Shown here: positions 9,201-16,807 of the stretch, in pieces
Numbering within the stretch: position 1 is the first letter of the stretch
How the letters are laid out: each line of letters begins with the position of its first letter
Source of the DNA: Chloroflexota bacterium
GTDB taxonomy: Bacteria; Chloroflexota; Ktedonobacteria; Ktedonobacterales; Ktedonobacteraceae
Reading direction: 5' to 3'
NCBI GenBank assembly: GCA_005881495.1
Contig: VBHI01000198.1
Span: forward strand, 1-45,693
Length of the DNA: 45,693 nucleotides
The notes under the pieces: model-generated
What the model was told of the DNA's origin: nothing
The model's database searches: none
What the model saw: only the letters and a program-made list of their open reading frames with translations
Made by a program: the position numbers and the translations under genes

Positions 9201-9929
9201 CTGGCGTGGAGTCCAGACGGAAAGCTTCTGGCCTGCGGCACCTTTCAGCGTGGAGTGCAGGTGTGGGATGTGGCCGCACACACCCTGCGATGGGCAAATC
9301 GTGCGCACGCGACCTGGCTCCGGCGCGTGGCCTGGAGCCCGGATGGCACGCGGGTGGCCGGCGGGGGTGATGATGGCTCCGTCTCTCTGTGGGATGCGAC
9401 CGATGGCACGCAGCAGCAGCAGCTGGCGGGACATCAGGGAGTCGTGATGAGTGTGGCCTGGAGCCCCGATGGGCGGCGGCTGGCCTCTGGTGGCAGCGGG
9501 AGAGAGGGCGGAGCACTCTTCGTGTGGGAGGCGCATAGTGGGCAGCGTGTACATGCCTTTGAAGGGCATGCGGGGGTGGTCTCTGCGCTGAGCTGGGTTC
9601 CCGGTGGGGAGTTGTTGGTCAGTGGAGGCAGTGACGGCAGGCTGCGCTGGTGGGAGGTGCAGCGTGGCGAGTGTGTGCGGGTGCGAGAGGCGCATCAGGG
9701 AACGGTGCAAGCGCTCAAGGTGAGTCCCGATGGGAGCATGCTGGCCAGTTGCGGCGATGATGGGGCCATTCGGCTCTGGGACCTCGAGAGTGGCGAGCCG
9801 CTGCACACGCTGCGGCGGGATCGACTCTACGAGCGACTCACTATCACGGGCATCCGGGGTCTCACCGAGGCACAACAGGCGTCCTTGCGCGCCCTGGGAG
9901 CGTTCGAGGAAACGAGCGTTGGCAGGTAA
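6258..9929 (+). CDS. STAND protein: XRE-type HTH, NB-ARC-like NTPase, 14 WD40 repeats
   Basis: 1,223 residues. Residues 12-68 form an XRE-like helix-turn-helix (LTQAGLAALLGISRRAVAEW). Residues about 145-450 form the NTPase: P-loop GMGGIGKSA at 170-178, Walker B LLVLDN at 245-250, VVLTSREKP as a sensor and GNPLALKIVG as the GLPL-like motif. A winged-helix region and a short pentapeptide-like stretch (LDLSRLAIRGAYMQG...) follow. From about 595 to 1195 there are 14 WD40 repeats, enough for two seven-bladed propellers, and the C-terminus reads ITGIRGLTEAQQASLRALGA. Such proteins are switch ATPases in which a ligand on the propeller triggers oligomerisation; target and role are unknown. The ATG at 6258 is chosen because AGAGGA lies six bases before it and HTH homology begins right after; the frame is open back to 6000 but that part overlaps the divergent gene. 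Confidence 0.88.
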   Translation: MPRHSYRERDYTFGQAMLTLRTSIGLTQAGLAALLGISRRAVAEWEGGSNYPKEEHLQHFIVVCVQQHVFAPEREEEEIRDLWKTAHQRVLLDEAWLAAVLSTQTTPVFTSTTAVRAPSDQAPAMQSAAFPRIDWVGALDVSRFTGREGELAELIHFIAHERCRLVAILGMGGIGKSALVSLLGKLLAPQFDAVLWRSLRDAPSCEELVADCLTFFSETPPAEFPPSLEQRINQLIGRLQERRCLLVLDNLETLLEEGDPEGNYRPGYQGYGRLIERLGESAHQSCVVLTSREKPREIEALEGLRGPVRSLRLLGLSEEAARSLLEDKDLRGASSAWLQLIATYAGNPLALKIVGQAIVDLFSGEIVPFLDSGELIFNGIRAVLRQQVVRLTLLEQMLLTWLTVVREWTSLDSLLSLLVPRPTRARVLEALEALSRRSLIERGQRASFTLQSVVMEYVTDALLDQLSEEIVTQAMDHLHRYALEQAQAKDYVRQTQVRLLVRPLVERLRAVLGSDTRVEEQCLSLLRHVRTEDGSSQGYGPANVIALLKALRGDLRGLDLSRLAIRGAYMQGVQMQDANLSGAVMRECVFTEAFDAITEVAISRGGQYWAAVSRRGEVRVWREEGKLLHLVWQAHTDTTFAFALSPDEHTLASGSMDGSVKLWDVESGALLWSGWHTQGTTCLAFSPDGRLLASGGLDATVRLWEASLGTPVEDIPHPGPVFSLAWSPDGSLLASGDVAGTTRLWEMQQTGPARCVEILSGHTNLVRGLAFAPDGSVLVSASWDSTVKLWELASGRCLETLVGHTERVEALAWSPDGGTLASGGRDTTIRLWDGQEGTLRAVLQGHSAIVYSLAFTPDSSHLLSGSDDGTLRLWEVERALCVRVMQGSVASLYDLDWSPDGTQLASGGTDTLVTIWEVAGGRPRGVLRGHRRRVYGVAWSPDGSRLASSGSDSDIRLWDPTLGSCFQIMGDSDSADTIFYGLAWSPDGKLLACGTFQRGVQVWDVAAHTLRWANRAHATWLRRVAWSPDGTRVAGGGDDGSVSLWDATDGTQQQQLAGHQGVVMSVAWSPDGRRLASGGSGREGGALFVWEAHSGQRVHAFEGHAGVVSALSWVPGGELLVSGGSDGRLRWWEVQRGECVRVREAHQGTVQALKVSPDGSMLASCGDDGAIRLWDLESGEPLHTLRRDRLYERLTITGIRGLTEAQQASLRALGAFEETSVGR

Positions 9930-9944
9930 GGAAAGGACAAAACA

Positions 9945-10178
9945 ATGGAACAACAGCACGAATCAGACTTGGTCAAGCGCTTGGAGCAACTTGGAATCGA
10001 AGTAGACGTTTCGCCTACAGTAACCACCCTCACGTACGAGCAGATCTACACCAGTGGCCCCACCCTTGAAGAGACTTTAATCACGTTTCTGGGCGAGGCT
10101 TTGAGCAGGTACGAGGCATTGCGCAAATGGAAAGCTCATACGATGCCGATTGTGACCGATTGGTCGGACAAGCATTAG
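9945..10178 (+). CDS. 77-residue protein of unknown function
   Basis: Not recognised. It starts 15 bases after the stop of the STAND gene behind a good AAGGAAAGGA ribosome site and is followed by a clear terminator, so it is probably the last gene of a two-gene operon. The sequence is hydrophilic and charged, with no membrane segment, no cysteines and predicted helices near both ends (SDLVKRLEQLG and LEETLITFLGEALSRYEAL). The tight linkage suggests a partner, substrate or regulator of the WD40 protein, but this is inference only. Confidence 0.6.
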   Translation: MEQQHESDLVKRLEQLGIEVDVSPTVTTLTYEQIYTSGPTLEETLITFLGEALSRYEALRKWKAHTMPIVTDWSDKH

Positions 10179-10203
10179 ACGCCACATTTGTGAGACCCCA
10201 AGC

Positions 10204-10233
10204 GGGATGTAGCCACCAGCTGCATCCCTTTTT
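10204..10233 (+). terminator. Rho-independent terminator of the STAND operon
   Basis: Stem GGGATGTAG / CTGCATCCC (one G-U pair) with a seven-base loop, followed at once by five T. It lies 26 bases after the stop of the 77-residue gene. Confidence 0.85.
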
Positions 10234-10405
10234 GTTGGCTTCCACGCGGCAACAAGACTGTACCCAAGTCAAGAGTACCAAATAGCTTGACGGTCGCCCC
10301 TGTCGAGGCTCACAGGTATATCGAAACAGAACACAAAAAAGGAAATATAGTCATCACGGTGGAACAGAACAACCACTGTATTGGCTACTTAGCACGTCCG
10401 TTCTT

Positions 10406-10447
10406 AAAAATGAGAAGAGAACAGCGTTTTTCGATTGTTCTCTTCTC
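10406..10447 (-). terminator. Rho-independent terminator, minus strand
   Basis: A perfect 12-base stem (10412-10423 with 10436-10447) and a 12-base loop. On the minus strand it is followed after one A by TTTTT (10410-10406). It would end a leftward transcript running through the tRNA-like sequences. A weaker T-run also exists on the plus side at 10452-10456. Bases 10234-10405 and 10448-10700 show no convincing gene. Confidence 0.75.
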
Positions 10448-10707
10448 CAACTTTTTGAAGGTGTATGCGTCCATTTTTGACTTTCTGTAATGAGAAGGAT
10501 CCAATTTAATCTCGCGGATTTTGAGTGTGTGATAAGTCATGTACTGCAATTTTATGAGTCTAGCGCACTGCAAAGAATTGCGAATAATGACAATCTGGTT
10601 CCTGTCACTTTTCCTGTCAAAGAGGTATTTCCCCACACGCAAAAACGCCTCAAGCCCCTTGTAGCCTCACTTGAGCTATGGTGGGATTCGAATGAAATCT
10701 TCGGCAT

Positions 10708-10777
10708 GCCGAATGGGGGACTCGAACCCCAATCTGGTGCCTCAGAAACACCGGCCCTACCACTGAACGACACTCTA
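10708..10777 (-). tRNA. degenerate tRNA-Gln(CTG)-like sequence
   Basis: Read on the minus strand, a D-arm GTTCAGTGGTAGGGC is followed by a complete anticodon arm (GGTGT, loop TTCTGAG, GCACC) with anticodon CTG at 10743-10745. The T-loop TTCGAGT has a four-pair stem of G-C. The acceptor ends, however, pair poorly (about five of seven, one a wobble) and the outer T-stem pair is mismatched. It may be a decayed tRNA or an unusual tRNA from a tRNA array. No encoded CCA is seen. Confidence 0.5.
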
Positions 10778-10797
10778 AATGAAAACTGTATTCCCCA

Positions 10798-10868
10798 TGC
10801 TCTGTGCGAGAATCGAACTCGCTTTGTTTCCTTGAAGGGGGTTTAGCCTGCCACTAGCTAAACAGAGC
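10798..10868 (-). tRNA. tRNA-like sequence with broken anticodon stem
   Basis: The acceptor stem GCTCTGT/ACAGAGC pairs fully and the T-arm GCGAG-TTCGATT-CTCGC is perfect, with A as discriminator. The D-arm can pair through GTTTAGC/GCTAAAC. The 22 bases in between do not form a normal anticodon stem. The loop could be read as TTC (Glu) or TCA depending on register. It is tandem with the Gln-like sequence, 20 bases upstream of it on the same strand. Length is right for a tRNA, so this looks like a decayed or atypical tRNA. Confidence 0.45.
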
Positions 10869-10941
10869 GCAATCTACACCAGCAAGCATGCTTCGGACGG
10901 TAGATATGACAGCCGGATGAATGTGCCGTTACCCTGTCTGT

Positions 10942-11451
10942 CTAAGGCGTACACAACCGGTTCATATACCGCAACGTCTCCAAAATCTCCTCAATATCTA
11001 CCAGGTTCTCTTCTTTCTCCTCCACCCACTGTCTGAACAATGCCCCATACCTATCCGCCAGCACAACACTGGGCATAACCACCCTATTCGCCGCGTCCCA
11101 CCCTGCATACCCCGTATACAGTCCAATCACCTCACCCTTTGGGTCCGCCAGCAAAGGAAAAGGCACCTGCAACTCTTCCTTTGCCCGTAAATTTCCTGCT
11201 ACCGTATCCGCCGAAATCACCAGCAGCGCACACCCCTCCTCTCGAAAACTGCGATACTCCCGTGCGAAAGCCTTAAGCAACCCCCTCGCCTCGCTATTTG
11301 CAGTACTCTGTATAATAAGTAGGAGAAGATGCTCTTGTTGCTGATACATCCATGGACTATACGGCATCCCATCTGAACCAGGCAATGTAAAAGCAGGAAT
11401 AATCTCTCCAATCTCTATGAATGCCCGAAAACCATGGTCTGTATCTTCCAT
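10942..11451 (-). CDS. peroxiredoxin-like (AhpC/TSA fold) protein lacking the peroxidatic Cys
   Basis: 169 residues from the ATG at 11449-11451, chosen because GTGAGGG lies just before it; the frame is open to 11556. The fold is recognisable by IGEIIPAFTLPGSDG, then LLLLIIQSTANSEARGL, CALLVISADTV, and PFPLLADPKGEVIGLYTGY. In active enzymes a Cys stands in the T-x-x-C position; here the corresponding stretch is STANSEA and the site appears to be Ser. The two cysteines present (in EGCALL and near the C-terminus) are not at that site. It is probably not a standard peroxidase; a redox-independent or sensor role is possible. Confidence 0.68.
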   Translation of the reverse strand: MEDTDHGFRAFIEIGEIIPAFTLPGSDGMPYSPWMYQQQEHLLLLIIQSTANSEARGLLKAFAREYRSFREEGCALLVISADTVAGNLRAKEELQVPFPLLADPKGEVIGLYTGYAGWDAANRVVMPSVVLADRYGALFRQWVEEKEENLVDIEEILETLRYMNRLCTP

Positions 11452-11476
11452 AAATCCCTCACGAGGTGAAAATCTA

Positions 11477-11704
11477 ATGTCAAACGTAATCAATCGTCCC
11501 AACCAAATTGTATCGCAATATAGCCATGAGGTGGAAATTATGGCCTCCAACAGCATCCCATTTCAACCCAAAAAAATTAGCGAGCATCTTGCTCGCTATT
11601 TCCCCAAAATAGCGAGTATGACCGAAATCAAGGCTCCCAGTACGCCATGCTCTATCCAACCCAAAAAAATTAGCGAGCATTTTGCTCGCTATCTCCCCAA
11701 ATAG
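11477..11704 (+). CDS. possible 75-residue protein with an internal repeat
   Basis: Weakly supported. An open frame starts at ATG 11477 behind GAGGTG eight bases upstream. It contains the motif QPKKISEHLARYFPK twice (second copy QPKKISEHFARYLPK), but this repeat simply translates the duplicated hairpin DNA. No family is recognised. It may be coding, or an accidental frame across a repeat in the leader of the neighbouring divergent gene. Confidence 0.25.
   Translation: MSNVINRPNQIVSQYSHEVEIMASNSIPFQPKKISEHLARYFPKIASMTEIKAPSTPCSIQPKKISEHFARYLPK
11564..11616. repeat. hairpin repeat, copy 1
   Basis: CAACCC, seven A, TT, then the stem TAGCGAGCA-TCT-TGCTCGCTA and a partial third arm ATAGCGAG. On the minus strand the stem is followed by AATTTTTTT, which is the form of an intrinsic terminator. 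Copy 2 lies at 11657-11708. Confidence 0.8.
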
Positions 11705-11708
11705 CGAG
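11657..11708. repeat. hairpin repeat, copy 2
   Basis: The same element as at 11564-11616 with loop TTT and only about three base differences. Both lie between the divergent peroxiredoxin-like gene and tdh. Confidence 0.8.
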
Positions 11709-11817
11709 CATGGCCAAATTCAGAGACCCCATTTAAACCACACTCCTTGCAATCAAATAGCATAAGACGCATAATGAATGAAGAAAAACATACTCAACGC
11801 GGAGGTGTAGCAATAAC

Positions 11818-12858
11818 ATGCATGGAAAAATGAAGGCGGCCCTCAAAGCTGAGGCGGCGCCTGGAGCAAAGTTTGCTCTGCTAGAAATCCCTAAAATTGG
11901 CTTACGTGATGTACTCATACAGGTGAAAGCAGCCTCCATCTGTGGTACAGACTTGCACATCTACGAGTGGGATGCGTGGGCGCAGAGCCGCATGACCGTT
12001 CCTCGTATCTTTGGTCATGAATTCGCTGGCGAAGTCGTCGCCGTCGGCAGCGAAGTCACATCCCTCGTCCCCGGCGACTTCGTCGCCGCCGAAACCCACA
12101 TCACCTGTGGACTGTGCTACCAGTGCCGTACCGGTCAGGCCCACGTTTGCCGCAACGTACAGATACTCGGTGTCGATCGCGACGGCGCATTCGCGGAATA
12201 CATCGCCATCCCTGAGAACGTCGCCTGGAAAACAGGCAAAGAAATCGATCATACCGTTGCCTCTATTCAGGAACCCTTTGGCAATGCCGTTCACGCCACC
12301 TTCGCTGGCGAAATCACCAACAAAACCGTTGCCGTCTTCGGCTGCGGCCCCATCGGTCTCTGGGCAGTAGGTCTCTGTCGTATATCAGGTTCCAGTACCA
12401 TCTTTGCCATCGAGCCCAATGACAAGCGCCTGGACATCGCCACGACCATGGGCGCCAACTATGTGCTCAATCCTCGTAAAGTCGATCCCGTGCGGCAGGT
12501 ACTCGAAGTCACCGGTGGCCTCGGTGTCGATGTCGTCCTGGAAATGTCGGGCAATGCGCAAGCCATACGACAGAGCTTCAAGGTACTGCGCAACGGTGGC
12601 CGGGTCTCGCTACTAGGCATACCCCCGCGCACGGTCGAACTTGACCTGGCGAACGACATCATCTTCAGAGGCGCGACCGTCTTCGGCATCTCTGGCCGTC
12701 GCATCTTCGACACCTGGTATCGCACCCGTCGCATACTCGAAGCAGGCCAGCTCGATCTCAAGCAGGTAATCACTCACACCCTCTCCTTCGACCAGCTTCA
12801 TGAAGCCATGGAAATCATGAAAACTGGCGATTGTGGAAAAATAGTCATGACCATGTAG
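11818..12858 (+). CDS. tdh: L-threonine 3-dehydrogenase
   Basis: 346 residues, a zinc-dependent medium-chain dehydrogenase that oxidises L-threonine to 2-amino-3-ketobutyrate with NAD+. Catalytic zinc ligands are Cys42, His67 and Glu68 (ICGTDLHIYEW, FGHEFAGEV). Structural zinc cysteines are Cys97, 100, 103 and 111. The Rossmann motif GCGPIG is at 175-180. Length equals the family's usual 340-350. GGAGGTG stands ten bases before the ATG. The next gene encodes the second enzyme of the same pathway, which strongly supports the assignment over other MDR family members. Confidence 0.93.
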   Translation: MHGKMKAALKAEAAPGAKFALLEIPKIGLRDVLIQVKAASICGTDLHIYEWDAWAQSRMTVPRIFGHEFAGEVVAVGSEVTSLVPGDFVAAETHITCGLCYQCRTGQAHVCRNVQILGVDRDGAFAEYIAIPENVAWKTGKEIDHTVASIQEPFGNAVHATFAGEITNKTVAVFGCGPIGLWAVGLCRISGSSTIFAIEPNDKRLDIATTMGANYVLNPRKVDPVRQVLEVTGGLGVDVVLEMSGNAQAIRQSFKVLRNGGRVSLLGIPPRTVELDLANDIIFRGATVFGISGRRIFDTWYRTRRILEAGQLDLKQVITHTLSFDQLHEAMEIMKTGDCGKIVMTM

Positions 12859-12960
12859 GGGCATCCCTCGTGAGCACAGTAGGGGCATCCCTTGGGGTGC
12901 CCAGGAAGCCCGCGTACCCTATAACCCGCTGCATAGCAATTCCATGGAAAGGCAGACAAA

Positions 12961-14139
<1,179 letters not shown>

Positions 14140-14156
14140 CCAACCCGCCGTATCCC

Positions 14157-14194
14157 GCCGTATATAGTAGGGTTGACCCTTGCGGTCAACCTGG
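14157..14194. repeat. dispersed palindromic repeat, copy A
   Basis: 38 bases that match 25783-25820 at 36 positions. The core is GGTTGACC-CTTGC-GGTCAACC, a perfect eight-pair stem. A further GCGGTCAACCTG follows at 14204-14215. It sits between the converging kbl and peroxiredoxin-like genes. Confidence 0.85.
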
Positions 14195-14226
14195 GTGGGG
14201 CTAGCGGTCAACCTGCCGACCCCTTA

Positions 14227-14799
14227 TCACTGATTTGTTTCCTTATAAGGAAAGTGTAACCTCTTATCACCCTCCCAATTTTCGCGCATCCCTGGAGCCG
14301 ACAGATCCCAGTCTGGCCTGATCTTGCTCGTAACCTCACGCAAATCCAGCCAGAGTTCTGCGGTAGAAGGCCTACCCCAGAACCAATAACCATTATAGAC
14401 TTTATAAATTACCAGCCCTGGCTCAAGAACAAGCGTATGCGGGATCATCGGATTATGATATGGGTCAGTGTACTCCTGGATATCCAGGTCCTGCTGCACC
14501 TTGCGCCCCGAATCCGACAGGAAGGGCCACTGTGCCCCAACCGCGTCGCGAAACTCATTCGACTCAAGGATGTTATCCGTTGAAATCGTCACCATCTTCG
14601 TATAGGCGACCGCGATCTTTGGATAGAGCGCCGCCAATTCGAGATGCTGCTGGTGATCCTTTGGGCAGTAGTGCCCACGCGAAAGGATCAAAATCATCGG
14701 GTTATTTCCTTGAAGCTCGCTCAGCTGCCGTCGCGTTTTCGTATGATCAGTTAACTCGTAATCAGGAAATCTTGCCCCTGGGACAATATCAGATCGCAT
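14227..14799 (-). CDS. peroxiredoxin-like / AhpC-TSA family protein
   Basis: 190 residues from the ATG at 14797-14799, which has GAGGAG seven bases upstream; an earlier ATG at 14814 overlaps that site and is less likely. The fold shows VPGARFPDYELTDH, then MILILSRGHYCPKD with a Cys in the expected peroxidatic region, followed by VTISTDN and WPFLSDSGRKVQQDL. A second Cys for a disulfide is not seen, so it would act as a one-Cys type. The C-terminal part (HTLVLEPGLVIYKVYNGYWFWGRP) is like that of thioredoxin-like AhpC/TSA relatives. Likely cytosolic thiol peroxidase; substrate unknown. Confidence 0.75.
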   Translation of the reverse strand: MRSDIVPGARFPDYELTDHTKTRRQLSELQGNNPMILILSRGHYCPKDHQQHLELAALYPKIAVAYTKMVTISTDNILESNEFRDAVGAQWPFLSDSGRKVQQDLDIQEYTDPYHNPMIPHTLVLEPGLVIYKVYNGYWFWGRPSTAELWLDLREVTSKIRPDWDLSAPGMRENWEGDKRLHFPYKETNQ

Positions 14800-14943
14800 G
14801 TTTTTTCTCCTCATGAAGCTCGTAAAAATATGGTTCTCCTCTCAAGGATGAAGAACCACTAACACACTATCATGCGAATAACAACAGCGAAAAGCCCCCT
14901 CGGTATTCCTCGTTTCCTTAAAGCTCGTAAGGACAAAAAGAAC

Positions 14944-16050
14944 CTAGACAAGCAGGGTTGCCGTCACCGAATAGATAGATGGCAAGAAATCAGCAATCAT
15001 CTGCCAGCTATCACCCCTATCTCTGCTGGCAAAGAGTTGGCCTGTATTCGTCCCAACATATATTCCGCATGGATCAATAGTATCTGTACACATCGCGTGT
15101 CGCAAGATGCCCAGCATCACCCCATTCCCCTGCGGCAGCCCATTCGTAAGCGGCTCCCACCTCTCCCCTCCATCCTGCGTGCGATACACCGTAAACTGCT
15201 GCCCGACGTTATGCCGCGCTGCTGGATCCTCTACCACCACAAAAACCGTCTCGGGATGATGGACATCCAGGGCAATGGGAAAGCCAAACTGAGAAGGGAG
15301 ATTGTGTTGAATATCCATCCAATCCTCGCCTGCATTGACACTCTTGTAAATGCCACAGTGGTTCTGCTGGTACAACACATCTGGCTCTTTCGGATGCTGT
15401 ACCAGTCGGTGTATGCACTGCCCAAACTCTGGATACTTTTCCGGCGAGAAGTCGGCGCGAGTGTTCTTATTCGCAAAGACCCAACTACGTCCACCGTCAT
15501 CCGTGCGCATACAGCCCACAGCCGAGATGCCCACCCACATTCTGTTCGCATTCGTTGGATCAGCAATGATCGTATGCAGGCACAATCCGCCGGCTCCCGG
15601 TTCCCACCGCTCCCGCGTCGGATGAGTAGCAAGCCCTCTATCGATCTCCCATGTCTCGCCGTGGTCAGTGCTCATCCACAGGCTTGCCGGATCCACGCCT
15701 GCGTAAACCGTTCCAGGTTCACTGGCTCGGCCAGCTTCAACCACCCAGATATTGACAAGCTTCTCACCCCCTCCTTCCGCAAACTGGATACCCATTTTCG
15801 GCTCTTGCCACGTTTCGCCAAAGTCGTCGCTATAGCGTAAGAATGAGCCAAAGAAGTCGCCGTTATCCGCCGCGAATAGCCGGCTACCAGAACGTTGATC
15901 CAGAATGGCATAAAAGACGCGATGGCCCTTCAATGTTGGAGCCGCAATCTCCCATTTCTCTCGATCTCTGGAAGTTACCATAAATAGCCCGCGTTTCGTT
16001 CCAACCAACAACAACACAGATCCACTGGTATAGGCTCTCTGCTGGGTCAT
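14944..16050 (-). CDS. BNR/Asp-box beta-propeller (exo-sialidase/VPS10-like) protein
   Basis: 368 residues. Repeated Asp-box motifs are visible: SDDFGETWQ, STDHGETWE, TDDGGRSWV, NAGEDWM, TQDGGERWE and SRDRGDSWQ, about one per 50-60 residues, giving a six- to seven-bladed propeller. No signal peptide is seen. Catalytic residues of sialidases (the arginine triad and FRIP) are not recognised, so enzymatic sialidase function is doubtful despite the usual database name. It lies 26 bases after a MoaD/ThiS-like gene on the same strand and shares its promoter, so the two probably work together. Confidence 0.78.
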   Translation of the reverse strand: MTQQRAYTSGSVLLLVGTKRGLFMVTSRDREKWEIAAPTLKGHRVFYAILDQRSGSRLFAADNGDFFGSFLRYSDDFGETWQEPKMGIQFAEGGGEKLVNIWVVEAGRASEPGTVYAGVDPASLWMSTDHGETWEIDRGLATHPTRERWEPGAGGLCLHTIIADPTNANRMWVGISAVGCMRTDDGGRSWVFANKNTRADFSPEKYPEFGQCIHRLVQHPKEPDVLYQQNHCGIYKSVNAGEDWMDIQHNLPSQFGFPIALDVHHPETVFVVVEDPAARHNVGQQFTVYRTQDGGERWEPLTNGLPQGNGVMLGILRHAMCTDTIDPCGIYVGTNTGQLFASRDRGDSWQMIADFLPSIYSVTATLLV

Positions 16051-16076
16051 AATAGATGCCTCCTTTCAAAAGGTCA

Positions 16077-16376
16077 CTATCGGCCGCCTGCAACTGACTG
16101 TAGGATGTGAAGTGTTACTCCCGTTGTAACCGCTGTCTCCAGACCTTGTAAGTAGCGTATGTTCTCCCTTCCCACGAAGATGTTTACATAAGGGCGCAAC
16201 TCACCGGTCTCGTAGCATAGGTTGAACCGCAAGCCGGGAAAGTCACGATCAAGTACATCGATGATCTCTCGCACAGTCCGACCAGCAGCCGCCACTGTTC
16301 GGCGATTGCCAACTCTCGTTCGTAGCGCATCTGGAAAAGAAACAGTAACAATAGGCATAACATCAGGTACGTTCAT
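16077..16376 (-). CDS. MoaD/ThiS-like ubiquitin-fold protein
   Basis: 99 residues. The fold follows MoaD: IVTVSFPDALR, AAGRTVREIIDVLDRDFPGLRF, RPYVNIFVGRENIRYLQGLET and VTLHILQSVAGGR. Sulfur carriers end in Gly-Gly; here one Arg follows the pair, so the tail would need trimming before adenylation, or this protein is not a sulfur donor. No MoeB/ThiF or JAMM protease is in the window. GAGG stands five bases before the ATG and a consensus promoter is 84 bases upstream. It is the first gene of a two-gene unit with the BNR propeller. Confidence 0.75.
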   Translation of the reverse strand: MNVPDVMPIVTVSFPDALRTRVGNRRTVAAAGRTVREIIDVLDRDFPGLRFNLCYETGELRPYVNIFVGRENIRYLQGLETAVTTGVTLHILQSVAGGR

Positions 16377-16459
16377 AACGGCCTCGGCACGGTCAAATCA
16401 AGTAGTGGATACATACAAACAAGTCAAAGAATGGGAACGTTTGTTCAGCTACCATAATG

Positions 16460-16489
16460 AGTATAGTCTAACCCCCCCACCCTTGTCAA
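16460..16489 (-). promoter_or_regulatory. sigma-70 promoter for the MoaD-like/BNR unit
   Basis: On the minus strand TTGACA (16489-16484), 18 bases, TATACT (16465-16460). The spacer holds a run of seven G. It points at the MoaD-like gene. Confidence 0.75.
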
Positions 16490-16698
16490 TTATATAAACA
16501 GCGTGTCCCATGCTATTTCGTTGTGTATGCAGCGGTCAGCCGCTCTAAACACTACACTTGTAGTACCTTCTTGTGTATAACAATGAAAAAAGTGAAATTT
16601 CACCCAAAAAAGCCGTAGTAAAATGTAGCATCGTATTGCTACCTGATAACCACCTGTGGTGACTTTATATAAGATGTTTGAATAGCTACTGAGAAAGC

Positions 16699-16727
16699 TT
16701 GACAGGCAATACTGTGGTGATTATACT
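16699..16727 (+). promoter_or_regulatory. sigma-70 promoter of the ABC transporter operon
   Basis: TTGACA (16699-16704), 17 bases, TATACT (16722-16727). It is about 80 bases upstream of the ATPase gene. Bases 16500-16690 show no gene. Confidence 0.8.
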
Positions 16728-16807
16728 TGGCTGCAACATTCAGAACTGCATTTTGCAAGCGACTTCTCGTGCCAGGTTAGATACTGCAGTTAATAAAGGA
16801 GGCTCAC

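Noticed and set aside
7938..9959. Minus-strand open frame of 673 residues
   Set aside because: Antisense to the WD40 repeats; its apparent repeats only mirror them.
10798..10868. Selenocysteine tRNA (possible TCA anticodon and long D-stem)
   Set aside because: No long variable arm, seven-pair acceptor, and no anticodon stem in that register, although a YqeC-like gene is present.
14944..16050. True sialidase
   Set aside because: Asp-boxes are present but the FRIP motif and arginine triad are not recognised.
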